Below are positions 9,738 through 21,865 of a stretch of 64,000 nt of DNA, piece by piece. The notes beneath the pieces are model-generated. The model worked only from the letters and a program-made list of their open reading frames with translations. It ran no database searches and had not been told where the DNA came from. Position 1 is the first letter of the stretch. Each line of letters begins with the position of its first letter. The stretch spans positions 23,993,348-24,057,347 of the forward strand of contig QVOM02000029.1 in NCBI GenBank assembly GCA_003586115.2, given 5' to 3'. This DNA comes from Salvator merianae. Its lineage: Eukaryota; Chordata; Lepidosauria; Squamata; Teiidae. A program made the translations under genes and the position numbers.

Positions 9738-11259
9738 GTTGCAGTGCTTTTCTGTTTTTAGTGCTCTGAACAATTTGGTATCATCAATAAATCTGACTTG
9801 TCTACTGGTCATCCCTGACTCTAGTTCCTTTATAAATGTGCTAAAAGGCACCAGTCCCAGAAAAAAATATTGAGGGATATCTCTTGTTAAACATCTCCAA
9901 TGTGAGAAATGTCCCTTTACTCCTACTTATTTTCTGTCCCTTAACCACTTGCTTATCCATAGCAAGACCTGTCCTTTTTTCTGAGGAAACTTTACCAAAA
10001 AAATCTTTGATGAGGAACTTTACTGAAAATTTCTTTGGATCACTCTTATCCACATGGTTTTTAGCACACTTAAAAATCTCTAGAAGACTAGTTAGACAGA
10101 AGTCATGTTGGCTACATTTAAGCACTGTCTATGTCTCCAACTGTTTGGAATCTTTATATACAATAAAGGTTTCAGCTATCTTCACTGATTGAATATTAAT
10201 CTGACAGGTTTACAATTTCCTGGTCTCCTATTGAGTTTGTGATCTAAAGATGTTTAGTTTGTCAGAAAGACAAACTACTACTTCTTCTTTTGTTATCACA
10301 GTATGCCTCTGATCATCAGGCTCCTTCTCTGAGAACAGTAGTTCAAGCTCAGAGATCTGTTCCAAGTTATCATCTGTGAAGAAAGATGCAAAGAAATTGT
10401 TCAGCTTCTTTGCAATTTCCCTTTCTCCTTCTATTACACCTTTGACCTCCTCATTGTTCAAAAAGCCAATGGCCTCCCTCGATTGACTATCTACATCTAA
10501 TGTATTTGAATAATCTGTTATTATCTGTCGTTGTAGTGTTGGTAATTTGCTTCTCAACTTTTTGTTTTTTTGCCATTCTTGCTATTTGCATTTATTTTGC
10601 TAAAATCTGTGTTTCTTTTTATTCTCCTCATTAGGACATGTTTTCCACTCTCTGTAGGATGCTTTTAAATGCATAATAGCTTCATCGACCATAGTAGTTA
10701 ATCATGCAAACCTCCTCTTAGTTCTGAGAGGGCTTTTCTTAATCTGAGGAATACATGGTAACTATGCCTCTCTTATTAGAGTTTTAAATAACAGACATGC
10801 TTGTCTTTGAGTTTTTTCACCAGCCTTTAAAATCTAAAGTAACCAAAAGTATTAGATTTCCTTTATAAGATTTAACTTCTATCAATGTTGAATTTTATTA
10901 CATTATAATCAGTGTTTCCCATTGGTTCTATTACATTTACTTTTCTTAACAAGTCCTCAGTGCCAATTTTATTTTATTTTATTGCAGTTTTTATTTGAAT
11001 CTTTATTTCATATTTGAAATATTTGCAATCATAGAAATGAACTAGTTACATGTATATTTAAGCAATAATTGTTTGCAGTTCTGCAATAAAAATATCAGTG
11101 TGAATAATATAAGTACATAGGAAACACAGGTGGTGGCAATGAAAAAGTTTTACTTCTCTACTTCCATTTCATCCTCCAATGGGCATGCAGCAGAGCTGTC
11201 CCAGATGATTACAGGGCTTTAGTCATCCAGTTGTAAGGATCTGTTTATGCTACTTTCTG

Positions 11260-11790
11260 ATGCTCTCTGTGATAAACACGTCTGGGACAAAATTACTTAG
11301 ATTCACATCCAGTTGAACTCCAAGGTTGAAAATGGTTTAGAGCAGGTATGGGCAAACTACGACCCGCAGGTCATATACAGCCCATTGGGCTTTTTAATCC
11401 GGCCCTTCAAATATCAGTACAAAATTATCCAACAACACTGTTCCCACTGAAATTAAATGTATTTTGAATGTAAGTTTTCTTTTACTTTTAGGCGATGGCT
11501 TTTTACATGCAATTTATATCAGTTCATACATACTGGCCTGGCGCATCTGTCAAATTTTAAAACTCATTGTGGCCCCTGAGCCAAAATGTTTGCCCACCCC
11601 TAGTTTAGAGGAAGTAGATGGAGCACTGTCTGAACCTGCTGTTTTGGATCAGTTTCAACTATTGTGGCCTGATGTAATGATAAAGCTGCATGTAGTGATC
11701 TGGCCAGCTACTTGCCTCCTTGATCTTTGTCCATTGTGACTAATTAAAGCTAGCCAAGAAGTATGGCTGCATAAGTCCTATCTTTCAAGC
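11260..11790 (+). pseudogene. Old L2 ORF2 fragment (endonuclease-RT linker), split by a hAT-like element
   Basis: Plus-strand codons at 11270-11342 and 11635-11760 read, with stops and frame changes, like the linker just before the RT of the L2 element at 30-33.6 kb. DKIT..IHIQLNSKVE corresponds to DKVTQIRADLDSDWE there, and CLLDLCP..LIK corresponds to CLLDPCPSWLV. The insertion at 11343-11602 sits between them. Divergence is much greater than in the 30 kb copy, so this is an old fragment. Confidence 0.6.
11343..11602. mobile_element. hAT-like MITE (family D), copy 1, with perfect 8-bp duplication
   Basis: The ends CAGGTATGGGCAAACT and GTTTGCCCACCCCTA form terminal inverted repeats of the familiar CAGGGGTGGGCAAAC type. 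A perfect 8-bp direct repeat, GTTTAGAG, flanks them at 11335-11342 and 11603-11610. The element is 260 bp and non-coding. It recurs in the opposite orientation at 63511-63776 (shared CCCATTGGGCTTTTTAAT-like block). It was inserted into an older L2 fragment. Confidence 0.85.
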
Positions 11791-12479
11791 TAAGGTTCCA
11801 ACTCATGTTTTAATGTTTAATAAAAATAATAAACATATATATATAAACATATAGACACAGAAAACATAACTTTCCTACAATGGTATGATAGCATTCAGAG
11901 GGAGCTAGACATCAAAGGCCTGGTAAAAGAGGAATGTTTTAACCAGGTACTGAAAACCATACAGTATTGGTGCCTGGCACATTTCCAATGGCACACTATT
12001 ATAGAGCCTGGGAACTACCACAGAAAGGGCTCTGTCTCATGCCACTGCATTTGAGTTTAAAGAAAATAGTAAATAGAAATGACAACTTTGATATTTGTAA
12101 CATTTAAATATCAAGATAGATAAAGTAATATTACTAATTAGTACAATTTTGAGTCCATACATATATGACATATTTTGATGGTAAAGCATATTCTTGTAAT
12201 TGAGGTGAATAATTGAATAGTGTTTTCCAGCTATCAATAAATATTTTTTGAAGCTCCCAAATTTGATTGCATTGATATTGAATATATTCAAAGCAGTATA
12301 ATTCCCATAAGTTTTGATACCAGCTACCTAAGGTTAAACTAACATGTTTTTTGCAGTTCTGGGCTATTATTAATGACATTGCTAACAGCATGGAATGTCT
12401 CTTTCTTCTTTTATTTTTTATACCAGAGTTTATCCCTCTCAAGATTGATAATAAACAGTTCAAGTAGTAAATCAAATCT

Positions 12480-12702
12480 TCGAGGTGTCAGGCATCTTCA
12501 CTTTACATATTTAGGAGAGCAGTGAAGATGTACCTAATTACCCTTGCCTTTGGCTAAGGAAACAGCTTCCCTTCCACACTTTCAGGCACTGTTACTGGTT
12601 TTAGCATGTGCATTTTACATTCTGTTTTTACTGTTGTAACCTGTCCTGAGACCTTCAGGTATGAGGCAGGATAAAGATACAAATAAATAAATTTAAAATG
12701 TT
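12480..12702 (+). repeat. L2 3' end fragment
   Basis: The stretch contains the L2 ORF2 C-terminal trace (GTGAAGATGTACCTAATTAC then CTTGCCTTTGGCTAAGG) and the 3' tail, with CTGTCCTGAGACCTTCAGG followed by GGCAGGATAAAGATACAAAT and AAATAAATAAAT. The same order occurs in the fragment at 52140-52756. It may belong to the same insertion as the 11.3-11.8 kb fragment, with an unrecognised segment between them. Confidence 0.6.
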
Positions 12703-15540
12703 GAGGATAGAAGTAATGCAAGCTTTCATTGTATGCCTGAATTTTCATTTTCTTCTCACTTTCTGATCCATAGTATCATTTGGCATTATGGTGGAAAATG
12801 CCACCAAGATAAATATCCTAGAGCACTGCTGATTCCCCCTAGACCCCTTGGGAGGGGGACATGGAGACTGGCTGCCCCAGCAATTAAAGTTGTCAGTGGC
12901 TCACAGCGGAGACACAAATTCATTCACTGTAATTGTTTGAGCTTAAAGAGCTTGATGAAAAATTAACTGAGTGGTATTCTTTTTAAGTGGGAGATCCAAT
13001 ACAAACCAACAATTGTGTGAGGGCTCCTGCTACATGTATGTTCCTATCAATTTCAGTAAAAATTAAAAAAAAGAACTAGTCATTCTCATATGTCTAAAAT
13101 TAAGCCCAAGCATGTTCAGCCAGAATTTCTGGTGTGATCACAACACAAAAAGTGTGTTTGAGCTTTTAATCCTGGTGCAGAACATTGCAAGTCACTGAAC
13201 TATAAGCTTCTTCACTTCTCTCCTTGCCATCAGCCTTTTATCATTGTTTGTTTTGCCATATTTTTCACTCTGTGCAAGTTAAGGGTCTGTAAACTGATTC
13301 TGCGGAATCTTTACAGCAAGTAACTTGCAAATGATGTATGAAATGAAAAAATGCCACTCCAGAGCACAGACACAAAATGTACCACATTTAGGCAATCTCA
13401 AGTAGGCTATGCTGCTTGTTGATCTAAAATTATGAGCAAACGGAGCCAGAAAACCTATATCAGGCATAATAGGGTAAAGGCTCCAATCCTCAACCAGACT
13501 TGCTCTGGCATGAGTTATTTGTGGATTGCTGCCAAAAAGGAAGTGAAAGAGAGACTGATAGAAAATTCACTCAGAGCAAGAACTGTTTGAAATGCAGCTG
13601 AAACAAATAAAATTGTTGTGTTTCATGGTCTCTGAAACAAGCACTTAGGCTCTAGATATGGCACATCCTTAAGAATGATTTATAAACAAGAAACATGAAA
13701 TTTAAATGGCCACTATAAATGCTAAAACTGGGATATCTATCATGGTACGTATGATTTTTCAAATATCTGCTGAGAATTTTTTTCTGCTTTGTTACAAGAT
13801 GATCTTATAAGTATTTTTTTTTAAAGAAGGTATCTTGATCAAAAGATTGGGAACTGACTTCTGAGAAAGGCCTTTGTAGATGAATTGGCTTGAATAAGTT
13901 GCAAGGATAAGAACACTCCTGCGAATGTTTCCTGTGCAAGATTGTCTCCATTTTGTAAGAAAACCAAAACCAAAACAAAACAAAATCTCTCATGTTGAAA
14001 CAGCAAACTTCAGGGTAAAATTTTCCTTTACTTCTACATTTTCACTGTGACTTATTTTCCAATACAAAAGGAGGAGAGACTAATGGAGAATCACTAATGA
14101 AAGATTTGGGATGATCACATCCGGAGGTGTCTGGCTCCTTCTGAAAAGCTCAGGCTCCCTTTAAACAAATTAACAGTTGGCTAAAGTTTTAATATTTCTC
14201 TTCAGTTTTAAAATTAACAGGAATTACTTGAAACTGTGCTGAACTTTGGAATAGGAAATTACAAGAAGAAATTAATTAAACAGATGTTTCTCTTTGGAAT
14301 GTAGCTATCAAGGATGTTGGATAAATTCTGTGATACAGGATTTGAGTTAATATATTACCATTTGGAAGGAATTTCTGCAAATGGAATATCATTGTTTGGT
14401 TTGCAATGTCATTATTTGGCTTTGTGATAAGTAATCAAACTGCTATCAATCAATTAGCATAAAAATAGCCTTGAGATAGCTGGTAGATACAGTTTTCTGT
14501 CTGCATTTACTCTAGAAAAAGATCCAGGACATGGGAAGTAAGCACCACAAAGGAAGGCATTGTCAGCACTCGGAGATCATGACTGCAGTTTGAATTTGCC
14601 ACTACTTCTGGGTTTTAACTTTGCTGTGCTACTCCAGCTGTGAGTCTTCTTTCCATTCATAAGACTCGAACTTCTAAAAGAAACTTTGCTACTATAACTG
14701 TTTGTGCTCCTGCTGAGCCTTGCAGTTGCTGATCTTTGCAATTGTACTACTTTGAAGCTTTGCTGGAGCTTTGGGGTTGTCCCAGAGCAGAAATCATGCT
14801 TTGATCCACCTGGAGAGTGAGAAATATTTCATGTGATTTTTTAGATTAAGTTTAGGGTTTTCTTTTAGTGGCTAGGTTTATGTTTTAGGCTTAAAAATGC
14901 CCTCTTATTGCTTTCTATAGTTCTTTTCCTTCTGATCTGTCAAAATCTGTCTTTAAAGAACCCTTCATTCATAAGAAAAACATTCTGTGCTTTTATTAAA
15001 GGTTAGCACATGTGCAGTTAGTTTCTAGCAGTGGAACATCTATTGGAGGAATACCTCTAAGTGCAGTCTTTTGTAGGCTTATTTTCTCTATGATTTGAAT
15101 TGACAATCAGCTGGAATTTGTCAAAATTGACACTTTTGTTGTTTTGGTCTTGGTTTAAATGTTTTTTTTCTGTATTTTTAATAAAACTTTGGATTTGTTT
15201 TCAAAAAATGTTTTGTACAGAACCTTTTTGTATGATTTGTTATTTGCTCTTATGAGTTATTCTGCATTTTTAAAATCTGGGTCAATAAATCCTGCCCTCT
15301 CAGTGTTTTGTGTTTGGGAATTATTTTTCCTCTGGGATTAATCTTCTCAGAGTATTGTTTGTAATAGTGTCCAGGAGAAAACTTGAATTTACCGGAACAA
15401 AATAACCAAAAGAAGGATTTGTGTTCCAATTCTACATGATTGGAGTAATTGTTTTGTCACTGGAAAAATATTATCCATCACCAATACTTTTATGACCCTC
15501 AATGAATACTTTTATGACCCTCACAGAATCTGCCTCTTCC
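12703..15540. other. Repeat-poor AT-rich stretch, no recognised gene
   Basis: I see no transposon terminus, tandem array or convincing coding frame over about 2.8 kb. Open frames are short, rich in Phe and Leu, and carry no motif. This is one of the few stretches where conserved non-coding sequence could sit, but the sequence alone cannot show that. Confidence 0.45.
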
Positions 15541-15544
15541 TAAC

Positions 15545-16050
15545 ACTGTGTAACAACCACTTCTTATTTCATATATTTATTTATTTAAAAAATATATTTC
15601 AAAATTCTTTTATACACTAATTTTTTCCCCACTGTTCCCATCCTGATGATTTTGATTTGTTGTGCCAGTTCCAGTTATATTTGGAAGATTCTGTATATCT
15701 TCTGCTTTAACTTGTTGCTCAGCGACCTGGTCTCCAAATATACTTTTAGTTTCTTCCATTCCTCGTTTGCTTTCTTTTCTGTTTTCTGGTGTGCTTTTTT
15801 TTTATTTTTAGGTTATAGATATTTTTAATTTCTGATGGTATTTGAAATAACATTGTTCCAAAATATATTGATGCCAGTTCTGTTTTGCCCATTTTGGGGT
15901 GTCCTTCAATCCATACACCAATACCGAGAGTGCTGCTGTTATGAGTTGCTCTTTCTTATTTTGTATATTTAAGTAATTAGTGAATGACTTTTCAAACTGA
16001 GTTTCTGCTAGAGTGTAAGTAAGTGTAAATAAGTAAAATGACCAATCCAT
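15545..16050 (-). pseudogene. Possible L1-like LINE ORF2 C-terminal remnant
   Basis: The minus-strand frame 16050-15808 reads QLITAALSVLVYGLKDT and PKWAKQNWHQYI. Further downstream on the same strand there is an EEWKKLKVYLETR-like stretch. Spacing and character recall the C-terminal region of vertebrate L1 ORF2 (an ITAAR... motif followed by Trp-containing helices). An A/T-rich tail follows at 15600-15545. The resemblance is from memory and weak, and the frame has stops. Confidence 0.3.
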
Positions 16051-16059
16051 AGTCTATTT

Positions 16060-16700
16060 ATAAGCAACTGAATCCAACAATGAAAACAGAATAAAATCTT
16101 GAATAGCCTTCAACAGGACAAAAGTCATACAGAGGTTCCCCTGTGAAAGTATTACTGGAGATATCAAAATTGTGATCTTCTTGATGCCTTTATGGCACTA
16201 TTTATGCTCCAAAAGGGAGCATGACCTTGCTCCCTCATGGCACATTCAATGTGCAATAACAGTGTGGAGTAAGCATGGATATGGATGAAGCATGTAGAGT
16301 AAGCTCATCCCTTTGCTATCCAACCGCAAATGTTCATAGAGCATTGTAAGTACATAGTGGAATGAAGACCTCTCACAGCTCTTCTGACCTGCTTTCCCTT
16401 GTAATGGCAGCTCTGCCATTATCACACTGCCATTGCTAGAGCGGACTTATCTGTCCTCTTGGCAGTCTTCACACCATCATTGTGCCATGGAACCATTTCT
16501 TGCGTTCAGTGACCCTCCTGACATCAAAGTAGAAGCCAGGAATTCAGTCTTTATCTTGGTGCTAGGGGTTGGGGGGGGGGTCTCCCCCACTGTCAAGATA
16601 GCAAGGGAATCCATGGCTTTAATCTTGGCACCAGGAGGTCATTTAATTCAGGAAACAGCCCCATGGGCTATTTTTGTGTATGACAATATTGTGAAGGCTT
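16060..16700. other. Unrecognised stretch with a small hairpin
   Basis: There is no gene. A short inverted symmetry around GCTCCAAAAGGGAGC at about 16207 and repeated GGATATGGATG-like words suggest a worn MITE, but its ends cannot be placed. Confidence 0.25.
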
Positions 16701-16765
16701 CCTTTCTTCCTTCCTTCCTTCCTTCCTTCCTTCCTTCCTTCCTTCCTTCCTTCCTTCCTTCCTTC

Positions 16766-16800
<35 letters not shown>
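16701..16800. repeat. (CCTT)n then (CTTT)n compound microsatellite
   Basis: About 66 bp of uninterrupted CTTC units change to CTTT units at about 16767. The opposite-strand frame (Lys/Glu/Gly-Arg repeats) and the plus frame (Phe/Leu/Pro/Ser repeats) are artefacts of this array. Confidence 0.95.
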
Positions 16801-16802
<2 letters not shown>

Positions 16803-16809
16803 CTTTCTT

Positions 16810-17865
16810 CCTTCTTTTCATGTTGTAAAAAACATAGTAGCTTTATAAGTCTATCAAACAGGCAGGCAGACAAACAGACAAATAAGATAAAGCATGGCTA
16901 TTGCATCATTCTGGTATAAAGCAGTGTTGAAGTTCACACCACAAAGAGTCTCCTTTAGAGAAACAAATATGAAGTATAAAGATGCTTTCTGTCCCTGGTT
17001 AAGACATAAAGCCCACACCAGCATCTCCTCTAAAAGAAACATTATTTCAAGGGAGCCATTCAGAATGTCTTAGGCTGTGCCACACCTAAGTGACATTGGG
17101 CACACTAAGGTAGGCACATTTTCGTCCATCTCCAGGATGGGTTTTGTATAGGCTAAACAGTCTGCACCTGAGCCATCTCCATCTTTGGAGCTGATAGCTT
17201 GACCTCATTGCTTAGCTGTCCCAGGGACATTAGCAACTTCCCCAGGTGCTTCAACGGTGAGATAAATGGAGGCATGCCAATTTGGGGGACCAGAAAAGGC
17301 ATCTGCAACACATAATGGAAACATGATTTCAGATCAATTCTGTTTTAGCTGGGTGCCTAGAAGCAGGCCATTTCCAGAGCTGTTTCCAGGTGCCCATCAA
17401 CCTGGTCTCGGCTTCTCAGCTCCTGTAAGTTAGATCAGCCACTTGTGTCCTGTTCTATGGTGGAAAGTGTGAACAGTCCCCAACTTTAGAATCTTTTCAT
17501 TCTTTAGTGTTCGATAAGCTACAACTTAGAAGCAGAAACTTCATAGTGTCTGATTTCTCACACATCAGATGTTAGATATTTCAAAATTGGCAAGGTTATT
17601 TTTTTTAAAAAAGCATGCCTACTCACTGAATTGATGCCAAAGCATATTCAGTGTTACAGCAGTTCACTAAGTAATTGTGCTATAATTTACATCACATCGG
17701 GTTAGAAACTTTTGATAGCAGAAGGCTATCAAACTATCTTTTTTTTTTCATCATAGAAGGGTAATCATTGAAACTGACACAGTTTGTTTTAATGTTTGGA
17801 AAATGTTTGGAAGCTCCACTTTACAGTAATATTATTAAAACCAAAGCATCACAACGTGTGTATAT
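16810..17865. other. Mostly unrecognised; short worn MITE-like pieces
   Basis: I recognise no gene. A GGTGGAAAGTGTGAACAGTC phrase near 17459 resembles the right end of family C elements, and TTAGGCTGTGCCACACCTAAG at about 17070 is a small palindrome. Neither gives a complete element. Confidence 0.25.
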
Positions 17866-18095
17866 ATCAGTCTGTTTATGTATATCCTGCTTTTTGTCCG
17901 AGGAGCCCAAGGTGGAACACATAATTCCTCTCTCCTCCATTTTATGTTCACAACAAGCCTGTGAGGTAGGTTTAGGCTGGAAGGCAGTAACTTGCCCAAG
18001 GTCATCTGATGAGCTTTCATAGCTGAGTGGAGATTTGGACTTAGGGACTGCTAAAATCTACCCTGATCCTCCAGGAACTACATATATGCTAGCTC
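17866..18095 (-). repeat. CORE-type SINE (MIR-like)
   Basis: The minus strand contains the CORE-domain signature GACCTTGGGCAAGTTACTG (complement of 17986-18004). This is followed by a CCTACCTCACAGGCTTGTTG block, an L2-like 3' section with GGGCTCC, and AGGATATACAT. The tRNA-like head is worn or absent near 18095. This is the standard arrangement of amniote CORE-SINEs, which are mobilised by L2-type LINE machinery. Confidence 0.7.
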
Positions 18096-18339
18096 TTCTT
18101 AAATTGTTGACACAATCTTTTAGGGAGTTTTCCTGCACAGTGAAATTGAATCTCAATTAATAAGCATCCTTCCATTTTGCTAACTGTTTATGCAGCAAAA
18201 GTTCTTGAAGAACAGAAAATTATGACCACCTTCTATGTCTATATTTGAAATCATTTACATATTCAATCTTTTTGTTTCCAAACAGAAGATGAACATTTCT
18301 CATATTTTGAGAGGAGTGGTGTGCCTTAGATTCATTTCA

Positions 18340-18795
18340 ATCCATGTGTAAGGACCCAGCTACACATACGTTTTAATCCATACCTGAGCCATCTTCAGAG
18401 TGAAAGAATGCATCAGCAAAATGACTAGAGATTTTGGCCCTTTATGCACTGCACTACAGTGAGCTGGAATAGGCAATCCATTTCACAATGAGATGGGCTA
18501 CTCCACGGTGAACTATCCAGCCCTTTCCAGCTTTAGAAGCTGAGAATGAAAATCTGCAGCCTTTGAAGCTGCCAGCTGGTACTTTTTCAGCTGGGCACCC
18601 AGAAGTGGTGCACTTCATCATTTCTGGGTGCTCAGCAAAATAGCACTAGTCTCGGTATACCAGGCCATGGCCTGTGCACTGTCTAAACATGGGCAGCTGG
18701 TTCAGTATACCAGGGTAGAACACTTGTGAACTTCTTGGATTCCTGTGTGGACATGGCCTCTCAGTAAACCAGTTCTTAGTGTGAAGAAAGCATTT
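18340..18795. repeat. Dispersed unclassified repeat, family B, copy 2
   Basis: It contains CAGAAGTGGTGCAC (about 18600), which recurs as a close match near 56435 and 60340, together with AAGCTGCCAGCTGG and TATACCAGG words that recur in the other family B segments. It looks like an old non-autonomous element, and no clear termini are visible. Confidence 0.35.
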
Positions 18796-18847
18796 TCAGG
18801 GTCCTGTTGATTTGGTCTATGAGTTCAGGGCAGAAAAGGAGTTTGAG

Positions 18848-18898
18848 AGATGTGCAAAATTCAATTCATGTTCACAAATTCGATAGAATATTTCACTG
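18848..18898. mobile_element. Left-end fragment of the 8.7 kb hAT-like family
   Basis: GAGATGTGCAAAATTCAATTC followed by an ATGTTCACAAATTCG-type sequence matches the start of the element at 8704 (GGATGTGCAGATTTCAATTC). It stops where the next family B segment begins. Confidence 0.4.
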
Positions 18899-19335
18899 TC
18901 ATGGATATTCAAGATGCCTTGTCCCAGAAAAAAGCAACCTGCCCCATGCTAAGATGAGTTGCTGATGAAGCAAGACACGGTCATATCCACATTTGAATGG
19001 TTTGTCTTGCTCCAGGCCAGGCCAGAGCCTCCAAAGATTCCTTGGAGAGAGCACTGAGGCTCCAAAGACCCGAAACATTTGTTCCCAGACTTTGGAGTCT
19101 CTAGCTGGGCCATTTCTGGGACAGACCGACTTCTTCTTGTGCATCCTGGAGTGCCATTGAATAGGGTCCCCCATGGTATACCAGACCACATACCTCCATA
19201 ATCCAGTATATTGCCCTAGGCTCTTTGGTAGATTTCTTCATTAAGGTCTACAGCTATACAGGGCTAGGACACCATTTTAGGTACCCTAGCTTGGTACATG
19301 CTTCATCCAAAGTAGACAAAGCATGATTTGGGGGG
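18899..19335. repeat. Dispersed unclassified repeat, family B, copy 3
   Basis: The right part (GGACACCATTTTAGGTACCC and CTAGCTTGG) matches the right part of the segment ending near 38180 (AGGACACCATTTTTAATGCC and CTAGCCCC). Both also carry a preceding GGTCTACAGCTATAC-like stretch, so these are copies in the same orientation. Confidence 0.4.
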
Positions 19336-20153
19336 GGGATAAGACCTGCTGTAGTCTACATTAATGTGTGAAGAGCAGGTGCTTGTTTTAGGATTTATCC
19401 TGGAATAATACTAAATGCAGGAAAGACCTCAGAGAAGACAAAGGCAGTCAGCATCGGTTGAAGTTCCAACAACCTTCCTCGATGCCCCTGAACTACATTT
19501 TGATTATTTTAGATCAAAAATGTTTTTTTAAGGATCAGATGGATTTGCATTCACATGTAGCAAAAAAGAAAGAAAAAACAGCTTTAGAGATAGTAGTGTG
19601 TGGCCTTGTGTTCTCATTCCATTGTAATCTGTCTTCTATAGCTTAGACATTCATGAGAGGAGAGGGGGAAGCCTAGTGTGCAAAAAAGCCTACCTGCAAG
19701 GAGCTTTAAGCCATCTCTAGGCTGTGTCAGAAGTGATTTATGGAGTCAGGGACTCCCTTCTGCCATTTTCTGGTAGTTCTGACCTAGGCATACCCCACTG
19801 ACTACATGCTTAACAAACATAAGAAAGAGTTTTATGGTCATTGTAATATATAACCTTAGAGTTCTTTTATATGAAGAGGTTCTAATAGACCAGACAACCT
19901 ATTAAAGATGACCTTTCCATTAACTTTTTGGATTAATCCATTCAGTTCTCAACCCTATTTAGAAATGAAGCTATTAGTAGCAAAATGACAACAATGATCA
20001 ACTCACAACTCTTACTTTTTTATCTATGGCTACCTCACAGCTCTGCCTTTTTGCTATGCATTTTTCCCAAATTTATATTTCTACACATTTTATTTCTGCC
20101 TTTATTTTTTTTTAATATTATTATGAGCAATTGGCACTTCTGAATAAAACATA
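19336..20153. other. No recognised feature
   Basis: AT-rich sequence without recognisable coding or repeat structure, apart from a worn MITE-like phrase at 19650-19760 (ATGAGAGGAGAGGGGGAAG and GTGTCAGAAGTG). Confidence 0.4.
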
Positions 20154-21034
20154 GGCTGTGTTCAGACTAGCGATTTTTAAAATCACTTGCATAAAAGGAG
20201 CAAATAATTCCTGGGCGCACAGGAAAAAAGCCTTCCACATACACTTACCAATGAGGCGATTCACCAATTTAATGTCACAGCCTGCAAAGGGAGCTGCTCA
20301 CTGACTGGCCACTCCCCGCCTCTCTGCTAAAGCAGTTCCCCAAGTCATTAACTCCTTAACTACCAGGGTTTTCTCATCTCCCTTATTCTCTGGTTCACCG
20401 TTTCCCTTATCCTCCCATTCACCGATGGCTCGGGGAACCAGAGCAGAGGGCAGAGAGGTGAAGCAGAGGGCACAGAGGGAGACATTTTCTTTGGAAAGGG
20501 AAAAACCCTGGCAGTTAAGGACTTAAATGTAAACTGTTTCTGCAGAGAGGCAGGAAGTGGATGTCTCAGTTGAACTGAAGCTTTTAACTAAGAGCAGAAG
20601 GAGAGATTTGCCAGCACAGGGAGAAAAGGGGAGGGAGAGATTTGCTGGCATAGGGAAACTTTTCAAACCCCTTGCTTTATGTAATTAAAAACGTACACTG
20701 GACTTTAGTAGCAAGGGACTTTCTCGCACACCTCGCTACTACAGTCTTTTTTTATGCACAGAAGGCAGGAAGTTTGAAAAGTTTCCCTGTGCCGGCAAGA
20801 GCTCACTCACCCCCTTCCTTCTTGTGCTATTGTCCCAGGGGTTCCTGAAAGGCTCTGATTTGTTGAGCTGCTCCCCAAGGTGACCCCAAAACACAGAAAA
20901 GCCCAATATAGAAGAGCTGACCCAGGCAGACTCGGAGAAGTGCAGAGGTGGCTTTCCCAAAGAGCTTTATGAATGCCACAGCTTCCATGCAACTGGAAGC
21001 TTTGCATGGACCAAAATAGCCCGTCTGATCACAC
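20154..21034. mobile_element. Family A TIR element (~0.88 kb), copy 1
   Basis: It begins GGCTGTGTTCAGACTAGCG and ends CCCGTCTGATCACACC, giving imperfect inverted termini. It is collinear over its whole length with the copy at 48026-48850 (shared TTCCTGGGCGCACAGG, GAAAAAAGCCTTCCACATAC, GGCAGTTAAGGACTT and GGTTCCTGAAAGGCTCTGAT). The centre is an inverted repeat: TTGCTGGCATAGGGAAAC at about 20650 pairs with GTTTCCCTGTGCCGGCAA at about 20782. No transposase frame is present, so it is non-autonomous. The termini resemble Harbinger-type GG...CC ends. The 3-bp target duplication is unclear here. Confidence 0.7.
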
Positions 21035-21035
21035 C

Positions 21036-21865
21036 TATAGTCTTTTTTCTAGAAAGGTGGCACAAAACAACTTGAAATTTAGGGCACGCATTGTATTCCC
21101 TGACTGCTCCAAAATGAAACCCCTTGTTTTCTGTTGAGTCATAGTTTTGAAGTGAAAGTGTAAATTCATTTTATGGCTAAACAAGCACTGGAACAATTTA
21201 AGGAGCAAATTTTGTACACAGATGCTGAACTGAGGTTAGTTTACTTTCACCATCTGCTTATTTTCTAAATATTAGTTTAGTTGTTAGCTGTTCTTCTGCT
21301 TTAACAGAATTGCCCTGTTCCACTCCATCATCATCTGTGTCTCCGTAGGCCACTCAATATGCCTTGGAGAGGCGTTAAAGTCCTTGCATCTCCGCAGCAC
21401 TCCACATTGAAAAGCATTCACCAATGCCTCTCCATGAAACGTATGAGAAATGACTCTGAGTTCTCATCTTACATGCTGAACTAGGCTCTCACTATAGTAA
21501 AATATATCACATTTTTGAGCGGCCTGCTGTGTTGTACACAAAGGGCAAGGAGGTCTTCTATACACAGGCATTGCAACTGGAACAAAGCAGCCTTGGCAGT
21601 GGAGATCAAGCCAACAGACTCTATGCTGAAAACACCAGACGTTATAAGGACAGCCTGCTCTAGCAGAGGTTTCTCCCTAAAGCAATTCCATGAGGGAAAG
21701 GAGGCACACTTCCCCTTGCTTCACAGTCTACCATCTAGTACCCATCTCCACTCATTTTCCTTCCTCTTTTTCATTTAAGAGCAGATAAGACAGAATCTAG
21801 TCTATGACAGGATACATGTGACAACAGTAACTTCCAGCTGTGTCTAAGGCCAGAATGCTTCCTGT
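21036..21865. other. No recognised feature
   Basis: No gene or transposon is identified. The frame at 21515-21778 has no motif. Confidence 0.45.

Larger units (their letters stand above)
7898..10960 (-). mobile_element. Degenerate CR1-superfamily LINE, interrupted by later insertions
   Basis: On the minus strand the 3' terminus (complement of AAGAACATAAGAA) lies at 7898. The 3' coding/UTR region follows, and the RT region lies toward 10.1 kb. The antisense of 9841-10130 reads as a worn palm/fingers region, and a DDTKLF-type stretch lies nearby. The frame at 10557-10228 contains LNNFFASFFTDDNLEQ, typical of the endonuclease-RT linker of CR1-type LINEs. Many stops and indels show that it is old. 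Three later insertions interrupt it at 8384-8689, 8704-9063 and 9182-9737. Removing the two hAT-like ones rejoins sequence of the same LINE. An internal deletion near 8010 is also likely. The 5' half, including the endonuclease, is missing. Confidence 0.7.
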
